A stretch of DNA of 40,813 nt from Oscillatoriaceae cyanobacterium Prado104 (lineage in GTDB: Bacteria > Cyanobacteriota > Cyanobacteriia > Cyanobacteriales > Microcoleaceae): positions 1-40,813 of the forward strand of contig JALOON010000119.1 of assembly GCA_025454405.1 (NCBI GenBank). Reading direction: 5' to 3'. Of this stretch, positions 24,052 through 32,373 are shown in pieces (the stretch's first letter is position 1; every line of letters begins with the position of its first letter). Below the pieces are notes generated by a model. It saw nothing but the letters and a program-made list of their open reading frames with translations. It had not been told where the DNA came from and made no database searches. A program made the translations under genes and the position numbers.

Positions 24052-25536
24052 TCAGTAAAATAATTTAGTTACTTCAGGCTTCGTCACTTTTCCCATTGTA
24101 TTGCGAGGTAATTCTTCAACTGTTAAAATTCGCGTGGGAACCTTATAAACCGCCAATTGCTTTTTTGCCCAACTCCTGAAAGATTCTAATGTTAAACTGG
24201 ACTCCGATCGCAAAACTAACGCAGCACAAACTCGCTCGCCCCATTCTACATCCTCAACTCCAACTACCGCACATTCCTGAATTTCTGGGTGCGATCGCAA
24301 TACTTCCTCAATTTCCAAAGCTGAAACTTTATAGCCTCCAGTTTTAATGATATCGACGCTAATTCTGCCGAGAATGCGATAGTTGTCATTCTCAAATACT
24401 GCGAAATCTCCCGTACAAAACCAGCCATTTTGGAAAGTTTTTGCTGTTGCTGCTGGATTTTGCCAATATTCCAGGAATACTCCGGGGCTTTTGACTTGAA
24501 TTTCTCCAGGCGTTCCTGCTGCTACTAATTCTCCGTTTTCATCGACTAATTGTACTTCCACACCCGGTAAAGGTTTGCCTACAGATCCTGCTTTGCGTTG
24601 ACCGTGTAAAGGGTTGGATAATGCCATGCCAATTTCTGTCATCCCGTACCTTTCTAGCAGGAAATGACCGCTAATCTTTTGCCAATTTTCTAAAACTTTA
24701 ACAGGCAATGCAGCCGATCCTGAAACCATTAAGCGCATTTTTGCACAACCTTCCGATCGGCTTTTTTGGAGTTCTTCGGTAGCAGTTTCCCAAGCAGCAA
24801 TCAATTTTACATAAATCGTCGGTACTGCCATAAACAAGGTAAAATTGCCGCGATCGATGCGATGCCAAACAGTTTCAGCATCAAATTTTTCCAACATTTC
24901 GCACTCTGCGCCGGCCCATAAAGCACAGAGCAATACATTGACAATTCCGTGGATGTGATGTAATGGGAGTACGTGAAGAATGCGATCGCTCGCTGTCCAT
25001 TCCCAAGCATCAATTAAGCTAGTTACTTGAGCTTGAATATTGCGATGGGTGGTTACGGCACCCTTCGGTTTGCCGGTAGTACCGCTGGTGTAAAGAATTA
25101 AAGCGCGCCTGCTAAGATCGACTGTTGGGAGAGGGTTAATCTGGGTGGGAAGGGTTTCTGAAGTGAGGATAAATCGCAGGTTGTGCGATCGGGCGATCGG
25201 GCGCAATAAAGCTTCAAAATTGGGATGGGCAACAATAATTGATGCTGCAGAATTAACGATAACATATTCTAATTCCGGTCGCGGGTGGGATACGCATAGA
25301 GGTACGGCAATCGCGCCGGCCCGCCAAATTCCCCACAGAGTAGCAATATACTCAAACCCAGATGGAATTAGAAAAGCAACTCGCTGTTCCTGTAAATCTG
25401 TGGCATCCTGAAGCAGATTTGTTGCTATTTGACTGGATGCGTGCAGCAAATCCTCATAGGTATATGTTTGTTCGTTGCTGGCGATCGCAATTCGATTTTT
25501 GTGTTCCAGAACACGATTTATCAATGGTAGATTCAC
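24052..25536 (-). CDS. acyl-CoA synthetase, malonyl-CoA synthetase (MatB/ACSF3) type
   Basis: AMP-forming ligase, 494 aa. The P-loop-like motif YTSGTTGKPKG lies at 149-159; then LLERYGMTEIGMALSNPL (the adenylate motif), WFCTGDF, and the hinge/ACSF3-like GRISVDIIKTGGYKVSALEIE, ending with the catalytic lysine region PRNTMGKVTK. MatB/ACSF3 enzymes join malonate or methylmalonate to CoA and feed fatty acid or polyketide synthesis; the RMTE..S-type segment and VDIIKTGGYK point to this branch, but other short dicarboxylates cannot be excluded. It stands alone on the minus strand between repeats and small unknown genes. Confidence 0.82.
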   Translation of the reverse strand: MNLPLINRVLEHKNRIAIASNEQTYTYEDLLHASSQIATNLLQDATDLQEQRVAFLIPSGFEYIATLWGIWRAGAIAVPLCVSHPRPELEYVIVNSAASIIVAHPNFEALLRPIARSHNLRFILTSETLPTQINPLPTVDLSRRALILYTSGTTGKPKGAVTTHRNIQAQVTSLIDAWEWTASDRILHVLPLHHIHGIVNVLLCALWAGAECEMLEKFDAETVWHRIDRGNFTLFMAVPTIYVKLIAAWETATEELQKSRSEGCAKMRLMVSGSAALPVKVLENWQKISGHFLLERYGMTEIGMALSNPLHGQRKAGSVGKPLPGVEVQLVDENGELVAAGTPGEIQVKSPGVFLEYWQNPAATAKTFQNGWFCTGDFAVFENDNYRILGRISVDIIKTGGYKVSALEIEEVLRSHPEIQECAVVGVEDVEWGERVCAALVLRSESSLTLESFRSWAKKQLAVYKVPTRILTVEELPRNTMGKVTKPEVTKLFY

Positions 25537-25640
25537 GTTGGTTTGCCAATTTATGGTCGATCGAGTTATTTCTTATTAAACACCAAGTGTGTAAGTTCTA
25601 GCGACTAAAATTTTACAATACTTCGTCTAGGTCAATATCA

Positions 25641-26126
25641 TCATATCGATGAATTAAATTGTTTTTCCCTCCATTGTACATTTCGATCAAAAAACAAATC
25701 TGTTGCGCCGACAAACTCACCTCGATCGGTAAAAATTTCGATAAAGCTAGTATTATTTTCCCAACCATCATCACACAAGCCTGCAACGAACAAAAAAAAT
25801 GCGTCTTGTCCCGCGATCTGAATTTTTACGAGGAATAATTCGCTAAGCGTCCATTGAGAATACCAGAAGTGACGCTCGAAAGTATCAGAAACAGTTTGAG
25901 GAATATTCTGCTTTGCTCTCTGGATTTCTACACAGTCGAAACCAGAAGAAACAAACTTTGCTAGCAATTTAAGACTGGCAACTTGTTGAGATATCGGACA
26001 AACTTCTGGGCATTTACCACCCACTACTGTCTCGAATAAAGTTAGGTGGGGGTTCGCTGCGCAAAACTGCTCGTAAAAGTTCCTGACTGCAAGCTTTCGT
26101 TTATCTAAATCCATTAGTGCCAACAT
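25641..26126 (-). CDS. hypothetical protein, 161 aa
   Basis: I do not recognise this protein. It starts MLALMDLDKRKLAVRNFYEQ; a second start at Met5 (26114) is possible, and neither has a clear ribosome site. It is soluble, Phe/Gln-rich, with four or five Cys (GGKCPEVC near residue 41) and ends in a mixed alpha/beta-looking segment (IEIFTDRGEFVGATDLFFDR). It shares strand with the next small gene, 107 bases away, but no operon evidence is strong. Confidence 0.55.
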   Translation of the reverse strand: MLALMDLDKRKLAVRNFYEQFCAANPHLTLFETVVGGKCPEVCPISQQVASLKLLAKFVSSGFDCVEIQRAKQNIPQTVSDTFERHFWYSQWTLSELFLVKIQIAGQDAFFLFVAGLCDDGWENNTSFIEIFTDRGEFVGATDLFFDRNVQWREKQFNSSI

Positions 26127-26232
26127 AAAATAACACCAAAAATGGGAGCTTTTTAAGCTAATTATAACATCATAAGCGATCGATCGTTCTTTGCATTGCT
26201 CCTGTTAGACCGCAGTTAGTATCTTTTAGTCG

Positions 26233-26517
26233 CTACGATCGATCGTTGGTGGTGTCAAATTCGTTCGGATAAACTGTGATGAAACCCTCTGTCCAATGGT
26301 CTTTATTTAGCTCGTATCGTTCTACATAAAAACCTTCTGGCACGTTGCAAAATCCAGGTTGTAACCGCAGCCGCGCCACCGCCTCCCAAGCAAGTTGCTC
26401 GGTTGAGTAAACCCCAATCATTTTTACATCTTCCTCATCATCATTGATGATGCGAACGTGTTGAATAACCCAAACAGCATCACTGGAGGCAAATGGGTAT
26501 CGATCGGCCTTAGGCAT
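26233..26517 (-). CDS. small conserved protein of the 'GFYxxxYELDKDHWTEGF' type
   Basis: A 94-aa soluble protein. The pattern VWVIQHVRIINDDEED..MIGVYSTEQLAWEAVARLRLQPGF, then GFYVERYELNKDHWTEGF, matches a widespread small family of unknown function that I recall as DUF7336-like (name uncertain). Such proteins sometimes occur near toxin or immunity genes, but no partner of that kind is certain here. It is divergent from the toxin-antitoxin pair, 91 bases away. Confidence 0.6.
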   Translation of the reverse strand: MPKADRYPFASSDAVWVIQHVRIINDDEEDVKMIGVYSTEQLAWEAVARLRLQPGFCNVPEGFYVERYELNKDHWTEGFITVYPNEFDTTNDRS

Positions 26518-26608
26518 AGTTTTGATTTTTAGCAGCTTGTAGCACTTTTAGCATTGTACTTGCTACTTCAAACGATACAATAGAAGGTAGTTAAATTCGG
26601 ATGCAGTC

Positions 26609-26890
26609 ATGGTTATAGCAACAGAATATCTTTACATTGTGCGAGATGATGAGATCCTGCACGGAGAACCCATTATCAAAGGAACCCGTACACCTGTTAG
26701 AGCAATCGTCGAAACTTGGCGGATGGGAGTTGCGCCAGAGGAAATTCCCAATGGGATGCCCCATCTGACATTAGGACAAGTATTTGGAGCATTGATTTAT
26801 TACAGCGACCACCAAGAGGAAATTAACAGGTATATTGAACAAAACCGCATTCCTGACGAGTTAATCGACCCATTGGTTAGAAATTTGTGA
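26609..26890 (+). CDS. DUF433 antitoxin
   Basis: A 93-aa DUF433 protein: ILHGEPIIKGTRTPVRAIVETW followed by a helix-turn-helix-like LTLGQVFGALIYYSDHQEEI. This family is the antitoxin (and usually the DNA-binding autoregulator) of pairs with DUF5615 PIN-like toxins. Its stop overlaps the toxin GTG start by four bases, which couples translation. Length and gene order are the usual ones. Confidence 0.85.
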   Translation: MVIATEYLYIVRDDEILHGEPIIKGTRTPVRAIVETWRMGVAPEEIPNGMPHLTLGQVFGALIYYSDHQEEINRYIEQNRIPDELIDPLVRNL

Positions 26891-27180
26891 ACGGTTTATT
26901 TATCTGTTTGTACTTAGATGAAGATGTCAATGTCTTGGTAGCCCAGTTGCTGCGATCCCGAGGGTTTGATGCCACTACTGCACGAGATGCAGGACAACTT
27001 CAAGCAACCGATGCAGAGCAATTAGCCTATGCCGTAAGTCAAGGGAGAACGCTGGTTACTCACAATAGAACTGATTTTGAAGAACTTGTAGTGGATTACT
27101 TTAATTCTGGGCAGATACATTATGGTGTAATTTTTGCTGTGCGTCGTTCCCCTCAAGATCTCGCACAGCGATGCTATTAG
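26887..27180 (+). CDS. DUF5615 PIN-like toxin, short at C-terminus
   Basis: PIN-like nuclease toxin of the DUF5615 family: LYLDEDVNVLVAQLLRSRGF gives the first acidic cluster, and TLVTHNRTDFEELV the second conserved region. The partner upstream is a DUF433 antitoxin. At 97 aa it is somewhat shorter than the usual ~110-125; it ends RSPQDLAQRCY, where relatives continue with a last helix. A frameshift at the end is possible, but no clean continuation is seen in other frames. Activity is uncertain. Starts with GTG overlapping the upstream stop. Confidence 0.8.
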   Translation: MNGLFICLYLDEDVNVLVAQLLRSRGFDATTARDAGQLQATDAEQLAYAVSQGRTLVTHNRTDFEELVVDYFNSGQIHYGVIFAVRRSPQDLAQRCY

Positions 27181-27355
27181 ACGGTTTTATTATATATGTC
27201 ACTCTTTCGGTGTAGTTAAAAAACTTTTTCAATTTTTCTTTAAGTTTAAACTTTTCAATCCTCCTAATTTGAACTCCTAATTTGAAAAAGTATGATGCCT
27301 TTGCACAAATAATTTAGACTTGCTATAGATACACGCCGACAAACCGCACAGAATT

Positions 27356-27571
27356 ATGAATCCCAACCAACCACCGATCGCACCTACTAGCACAATAATA
27401 AATATAGAAGAATACGTCGATCGCACTTGCGAACTGATCGATTTACCCCTGTTGCCAGAACACCGCCCCGGTGTTGTGGTAAACTTCGAGAGGATAGCTG
27501 CGATCGCCCGTCTCGTCACTGAATTTCCCTTGCCCCAGGATATCGAAGCTGCGCCAGTGTTTGAACCTTAG
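27356..27571 (+). CDS. AtzG-like (DUF4089) small subunit
   Basis: A 71-aa acidic protein. The segment EYVDRTCELIDLPLLPEHRPGVVVNFERIAAIARLV matches the DUF4089/AtzG fold, which forms the small partner of the amidase AtzE (1-carboxybiuret hydrolase). The large gene follows after 19 bases, the expected order. The tail LPQDIEAAPVFEP is typical. It probably stabilises the amidase. Confidence 0.8.
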   Translation: MNPNQPPIAPTSTIINIEEYVDRTCELIDLPLLPEHRPGVVVNFERIAAIARLVTEFPLPQDIEAAPVFEP

Positions 27572-27590
27572 CAACCTCAGATTAAGGCAG

Positions 27591-29066
27591 ATGAACGCAG
27601 ATGAATGCAGATTTTTAACAGAAGCCGATGCAGTCGCTACAGCATCGGCTGTTAAGAGTGGTAAGATTGCAGCTAAAGTTGCAGTCGCTGCGGCATTGGA
27701 GAGAATTGCCGATCGAGACTCAACCCTCAACTGTTTTACTGCTATTTTTGCCGAAAGCGCGCTGGCCGAAGCCGAAAAAATCGATGAATCTATCGCCCGC
27801 GGCGAAAATCCGGGTCCTTTAGCAGGCGTCCCCTTCGCGGTGAAAAACCTGTTCGACATCAGCGGAATTATCACTCTGGCGGGGTCAAAAATCAACGCTG
27901 ACAACCCTCCAGCGACTCGGGATGCTACGGCAGTTGCCCGACTCAGACAAGCCGGTGCAATTCTCGTAGGGGCTTTAAACATGGATGAGTACGCCTACGG
28001 TTTTGTCACGGAAAACAGCCACTACGGCCCGACTCGCAATCCCCGCGATACCACACGCATCGCCGGCGGTTCCAGCGGGGGTTCGGCCGCCGCAGTCGCA
28101 GGCAGCTTAGTACCCATCACTCTCGGTTCCGATACTAACGGTTCCATCCGCGTGCCCGCTGCTTTGTGCGGAGTTTTTGGCTTGAAGCCTACTTACGGCC
28201 GTTTGTCAAGGGCTGGGGCGTTTTTATTTTCCAGCAGTTTGGATTGCATCGGGCCGTTTGCGCGATCGGTTCGAGACATCGCGCTGCTGTACGATATCCT
28301 GCAAGGTCCGGATGCTCGCGACCCGGTTTGCACCCAGCGCCCGCCTGAATTTTGTTTGCCGCAATTGGATGAAGGAATCGCTGGATTGCGCGTTGCTGTT
28401 GCTGGGGGTTATTTCGCTACAGGGGCCGAACCGGAAGCTTTGGATGCAGTAAAAATAGTTGCCGAGGCCTTGACAAAAGTATTAAATTGTGGTAATGAAA
28501 CAACAGCTAGCCTCCCCAAACTAGGGGGGCTAGCAACAGTTAATCTACCGGAGGTTAATATACCGGAATCCGATCGCGCGCGGGCTGCAGCGTTTGTAAT
28601 CACGGCTTGCGAGGGGGGAAACTTACATTTAGAAAATTTGCGCACGCGCCCTCAAGACTTCGATCCGGCAACGCGCGATCGATTTTTAGCTGGAACTCTC
28701 ATTCCGGCGAGTTGGTACTTGCAAGCGCAGAGATTCCGACAGTGGTATCGCGATCGAGCGCGCGAAATCTTCCAAAATACAGACATTATTCTCGCACCCG
28801 CAACTGGAATCGTCGCCCCTGAAATAGGCGTTGAGAAAATGGTCATAGCCGGACAAGAAATGTTGGTGCGTCCCAATCTGGGACTCTTCACCCAACCCCT
28901 ATCATTTATTGGCTTGCCCGTCCTTTGCCTGCCCGTACAGCGCCCCGGTGCCTTGCCCTTGGGAGTACAAATCGTTGGTGGTCCTTACAGTGAAGCGCTA
29001 ATTCTGCGAGTCGCTGCGGTACTGGCATCCCAAGGCATTGTACCGGCAGAATCGATCGAGCGGTAA
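27591..29066 (+). CDS. AtzE-like amidase (1-carboxybiuret hydrolase family)
   Basis: Amidase-signature enzyme, 491 aa. The Ser-cisSer-Lys triad is visible: GVPFAVKNLFD (Lys85), AGGSSGGS (second Ser, 162) and LGSDTNGSIRVPAALCG (Ser185), the last in the form typical of AtzE. With AtzG it removes ammonia from 1-carboxybiuret in cyanuric acid/biuret breakdown and related urea-derivative pathways; in a cyanobacterium the physiological substrate is unknown. I start at ATG 27591; a TTG at 27561 is also in frame and overlaps the small gene. The sequence ETTASLPKLGGLATVNLP (around residue 305) is an in-frame insertion made by a palindrome (28507-28533) with CAACAG on both sides. No AtzH/AtzF partners are in the window. 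It converges on rpsU with a two-base gap. Confidence 0.85.
   Translation: MNADECRFLTEADAVATASAVKSGKIAAKVAVAAALERIADRDSTLNCFTAIFAESALAEAEKIDESIARGENPGPLAGVPFAVKNLFDISGIITLAGSKINADNPPATRDATAVARLRQAGAILVGALNMDEYAYGFVTENSHYGPTRNPRDTTRIAGGSSGGSAAAVAGSLVPITLGSDTNGSIRVPAALCGVFGLKPTYGRLSRAGAFLFSSSLDCIGPFARSVRDIALLYDILQGPDARDPVCTQRPPEFCLPQLDEGIAGLRVAVAGGYFATGAEPEALDAVKIVAEALTKVLNCGNETTASLPKLGGLATVNLPEVNIPESDRARAAAFVITACEGGNLHLENLRTRPQDFDPATRDRFLAGTLIPASWYLQAQRFRQWYRDRAREIFQNTDIILAPATGIVAPEIGVEKMVIAGQEMLVRPNLGLFTQPLSFIGLPVLCLPVQRPGALPLGVQIVGGPYSEALILRVAAVLASQGIVPAESIER
28501..28539. repeat. 27-bp palindrome with 6-bp direct flanks, inside the amidase gene
   Basis: The imperfect palindrome CTAGCCTCCCC-AAACT-AGGGGGGCTAG (28507-28533) is bracketed by CAACAG at 28501-28506 and 28534-28539. 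Palindrome plus one flank is 33 bases, 11 codons, so the frame is kept. It looks like a miniature insertion with target duplication, in the style of the intergenic C-run/G-run repeats of this window. Confidence 0.75.
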
Positions 29067-29068
29067 TT

Positions 29069-29263
29069 CTAGGGCTTGTTGTTGCGGTGGAAGCGTCTTT
29101 TTGTCCTTCTGGCAATAGCTTTGCGCTTCTGTTTTTCCAGGGGCGTCTCGAAGTGGCGGTGCTTTCTCATGTCGGGGAAGATTCCCGCTTTAGAAACTTG
29201 TCGCTTGAACCTTCTCAGGGCTGACTCTATCCCTTCATTTTCGCCAATTACAACTTGGGTCAT
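29069..29263 (-). CDS. rpsU: 30S ribosomal protein S21
   Basis: A 64-aa highly basic ribosomal protein: MTQVVIGENEGIESALRRFK, then PDMRKHRHFETPLEKQKRK and a RRTKRRFHRN tail, all typical of S21. S21 sits near the 16S 3' end and helps start-site recognition. AGGAG five bases before the ATG is a strong ribosome site, and an extended -10 lies upstream. Its stop is two bases from the amidase stop on the other strand, so their transcripts must overlap. Confidence 0.96.
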   Translation of the reverse strand: MTQVVIGENEGIESALRRFKRQVSKAGIFPDMRKHRHFETPLEKQKRKAIARRTKRRFHRNNKP

Positions 29264-30065
29264 TTTTTCTCCTGTTGTTTGTCAGATCGAGTTCTATCAT
29301 ATCAAGGTTTCTGGCAGCGCGTCTTGCCGGCAGTGAGTTTTTAGAGGGGACATTCATACCAGTATAGAAAATTATTGGCGATTTCCCCTGCTTCGATCGA
29401 GCGCAGCCAGCACCCAATATAGGACATCTACCGGATCGGGTGCGCGCTAGTCTTTTCGGACTTGAGATCCAATTGCGTGGGCGAGCACTCTCGATCGCTC
29501 CGCAAATATACTGATTCGTGGTATCAATCGATCGCGATCGCCCCTACCAGCACTCGATCGGTAAAATATCCGTTTGCTGTCACCCACAGGTGTTGTCTTG
29601 AGGACGCAACCAATGTCGGGTAAAAAATTAGTGAAGTGACAGCCTGCAACAATTAATCTGGCAGTTTTGTGACGCTGAATAGGATGCTTGACACTACCAA
29701 AACAAATTGTACCCCTAATTGTCAACTGTAACCATCGCTGTCCGAGCGGCTGCCTATAAAAGATGCTGACAAAACCAATTAGATCTATATAATATGACGA
29801 TCGCACCTTCGCTCGGTTTCTGCAAGATCCCGCAGGCGCAACAAGCTTTAGTCAAGCCACTCAAACCCGTTTTTTCTATGGCTGTATTAAACCAACCGGT
29901 ATTTTTTATCTGCTAAGGGGCAGACACGGGGGCGCTACCCGAGATTTTTAGAATTAATTTTGTTTTGCCCGACAGGATTATCGAGCAGCGATGTTTTATG
30001 ATACCTGTTTTTGAACCCTGCGCTTGCTTGTTTGGGGGCAGCCCGATCGAAAGCTGCCCTCTAAC
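29264..30065. other. 800-base spacer, rpsU promoter and a hairpin
   Basis: It holds the rpsU promoter at its left end and a GGGCAGC/GCTGCCC hairpin (30036-30059) just after the recX stop on the minus strand, without a T-run. A 119-aa frame on the minus strand (29447-29806) has no coding character I can recognise. The rest shows only CGATCG words and no clear repeat. Confidence 0.5.
29296..29304 (-). promoter_or_regulatory. extended -10 of rpsU
   Basis: On the minus strand TGATATGAT fits the extended -10 TGn-TATAAT with one mismatch, about 33 bases before the rpsU ATG. No strong -35 is present, as is usual for extended -10 promoters. Confidence 0.45.
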
Positions 30066-30533
30066 TTATTCGTCCTCTGATTCCGTTTGCCATTGGTGCC
30101 AAATTTCCCAGGCATTAAATCCCCTGTATTGCAGGTAATTCAACACTTTGCCCTTGGTTTTGGCATCTACTTCTTTCCAATCGCCGATTTTGTATTTCCG
30201 CATCACCTTGGCTTTTAATTCGGCAAGTTTTTCTGCTTCGGAATTAAGATTTTCTGAAATTTCTCGCTCCCAAACTTGCTCGAACAAATCGCCGGCAATT
30301 CCTTTTTGCAGGCATTTGCGCTTTACCGAGGACTTGCCGTATTTGCCTGCTGCGCTGGCGATCGAGTTTGCCACCAACCGATCGTCCGACTGATGGCCGC
30401 GATCTTGAATTTGCGCGATCGCCTCCAATATTTCTTCATTGTCAAAACCTTTCTCTTGCCCCTTCTGGCGCAGTTGGGAGGCACTGTAATCTTTGCGGGA
30501 CAAGAGAAAATAGAAATAGTCCAGACAGCTCAT
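30066..30533 (-). CDS. recX: RecX-family regulator
   Basis: A 155-aa helical protein: CLDYFYFLLSRKDYSASQLRQKG, then EEILEAIAQIQDRGHQSDDRLVANSI and VKRKCLQKGIAGDLFEQVW, and the closing LQYRGFNAWEIWH. These are the three-helix repeats of RecX, which modulates RecA filaments in recombination and the SOS response. recA is not adjacent. The cyAbrB gene lies upstream on the same strand, 89 bases away, past a small CCGCTAGCGG palindrome; no ribosome site is obvious. Confidence 0.85.
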   Translation of the reverse strand: MSCLDYFYFLLSRKDYSASQLRQKGQEKGFDNEEILEAIAQIQDRGHQSDDRLVANSIASAAGKYGKSSVKRKCLQKGIAGDLFEQVWEREISENLNSEAEKLAELKAKVMRKYKIGDWKEVDAKTKGKVLNYLQYRGFNAWEIWHQWQTESEDE

Positions 30534-30622
30534 CGGTTAAATCGAAGGGGTGCGCGCAAATACTCATGCAGCGAATCCGAGATCGGTCCGCCTTTCTGGG
30601 CTAATTAGCGTACCGCTAGCGG

Positions 30623-31045
30623 CTATTCTTCTGTTTCCTCCTCTTCTTCTTCTTCTTCTTCTTCAATGTCTGCATCGGGTCTGTCCGAGTCGATCTGAAT
30701 CAAGCGAATGTGCTTGTATCCGAGTTTAATTTCAAACTCGTCTCCCGGTTTTAATCCCATTTCTTGGGTATAATTTGCCCCGATCACGATCGAGCCATTC
30801 TTGTGAACGCTAGCTCGATAACTCGCTTCTCGCCCGCGTCCGTCTGCTTTCGACTTCTCTAGCTCGATGCCCTTAGCAGCTAACACTGCATCGTAAAACT
30901 CAGCTAGGTTAATCCGCGTTTCTCCACTCTTGCTGACCGTGTAGTAGCCGCAGAGCTTTGCTAGTTCTCTTCGCGGCAAATCGCTGCCTTTGATTTTTTG
31001 AAGCAGACCTTTTCCTGTTAAGGGGGCTGTAGCTGTTTCTGCCAT
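30623..31045 (-). CDS. cyAbrB-family transcriptional regulator
   Basis: Cyanobacterial AbrB-like DNA-binding protein, 140 aa. It begins with the family segment PLTGKGLLQKIKGSDLPRRE..KLCGYYTVSKSGE, followed by an AbrB fold in the second half (VHKNGSIVIGANYTQEMGLK, DEFEIKLGYKHIRLIQI). It ends in a long Glu run (EEEEEEEEETEE) encoded by a GAA/GAG triplet tract (about 30624-30666). cyAbrB proteins regulate carbon and nitrogen metabolism genes widely in cyanobacteria; I do not decide between the two subclasses. GAGG eight bases upstream is a fair ribosome site. Confidence 0.9.
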   Translation of the reverse strand: MAETATAPLTGKGLLQKIKGSDLPRRELAKLCGYYTVSKSGETRINLAEFYDAVLAAKGIELEKSKADGRGREASYRASVHKNGSIVIGANYTQEMGLKPGDEFEIKLGYKHIRLIQIDSDRPDADIEEEEEEEEEETEE

Positions 31046-32373
31046 TGACTTTACCTCGCTTATTGGAGTTTACTTATATCAATTACAACACATTAAATGA
31101 ACTTTGTTGCGCTGTCAATAGTAAGAATTCTGAAGATTAAAATTCTACATTAATCTGCGCGGCCGTTTTGAGGGGGCTGCAAGTTGTGGATGTTGGATCT
31201 GCGATATATTTGTCGCTCGCTCCCGATCGAGGACGATCGGGATCGGAGATCGAACCCGGCATTGTTGTAGCCAATTAACTACTTTTCTTTTTTCGAGTAA
31301 AGATCGTTTCCTTGCATTAGGCATCTCCAACACTTATAGGGGGGTAGGCATCCTGCCAGCCTTTGAGCGGCTTGTCGCTGTTAAGTCTATTGAGCAATTC
31401 CCGATCTGGGGTGCGGTTAAGTGAAAAAGCCAGACCCGATCGCAGGAAATAGATCGATCGGGGTGAGTGCAAATTTACTGCCAGCAGTAACGGTAGCGCG
31501 GCTAACTTTTCCCCGATCGAGGCGAGTCCGTGGAGGTGCTAGACGCCGCTATCGGCTGCTCGAAAAGCCTATTTTTTTAGTCGGGAATGCCCTTAAAACG
31601 CCTCCCTTCGATCGAGCTTCACTATATGTAATAAAAATAGCGTTAAGAACTCTCATAGCCCCAACACCGACACTGGCAGAACAGATCGCACAGCAAGTTT
31701 CTCTGCGGCTGGCTAAATGTTTGCTGCGATCGATCTCCAACAACCAGCTTTTCCCAGAGATGCCAAAAATTTGACCTTCAGGAAGCCGGACATCAAAGAA
31801 CGATCGCGCGACTAAGTAGAAAGAAGAAGGATGTGGTAGGTGGTAGGTGGTAGGTGATAGGTGGGAGGGACTAAACCTGAAACCTCAAATTTCTAACCTG
31901 AAACCTCAAACCTGAAGCCTCAAACCTAAAACCTGGAATCAGTAAGCTTTTGGGTCCTGGGGATCTTATGTTTAATTAGGTGAACTTACTTACCAAAAAA
32001 TTTTACTTTTTATCGGGTCAGCATTTCCTGCTCGAGATGGGCGACTATCAGTTGGTACGCCTGAAAGGACAAACCGCAACTAGGGCGTATTTTATGGCAT
32101 TTTAAGTCTCCCCAGCCTGCCTTTTTCAGGACGTTCGGCAAGCGAGCGGCGAGGGAAGCGATCGCTCTTCTCTTGGGCTTTCCCCTGCTCTTAGCAAGTG
32201 GTCCGGACACTAGAGAATTTCAATCTAAAGGAGTAGTTTAAAAGCACGCCCTAGTGCAAATTTAAATAGGAGCAGACAGAAAGGCTGTTACACCGATATA
32301 GCGGTATAAACGGACACCTCGATCGCCAGACGCCTAGATTGCTGAACCATCCCTCTCTCACGACAGAGACAGG
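31046..32373. other. 1.3-kb spacer with no confident gene
   Basis: It holds frames at 31421-31774 (+) and 32010-32210 (-) that look non-coding. A heptamer tract is at 31828-31935 and a 20-base dispersed word TTTAATTAGGTGAACTTACT at 31971-31990 that matches 19 of 20 bases at 21685-21704. The stretch 32070-32130 resembles degraded parts of the C-run/G-run repeat. Nothing here is a confident gene. Confidence 0.5.
31828..31935. repeat. heptamer tracts (GGTAGGT)n and (AAACCTG/AAACCTC)n
   Basis: Four GGTAGGT-type units are followed by eight or so AAACCTG/AAACCTC-type units. The halves are partly complementary (AGGT/ACCT), so the tract can fold back. Confidence 0.85.

Noticed and set aside
29447..29806. 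119-aa minus-strand frame
   Set aside because: No ribosome site, no recognisable family and an amino-acid mix typical of non-coding frames; a gene cannot be fully excluded.
31244..31282. tRNA-like GGTTCGATCTCC segment on the minus strand
   Set aside because: It resembles a T-loop, but the T stem does not pair and no acceptor, D or anticodon arm can be completed.
31421..31774. 117-aa plus-strand frame
   Set aside because: Begins at a weak GTG, overlaps an antisense frame and has random-looking composition rich in Arg and Pro.
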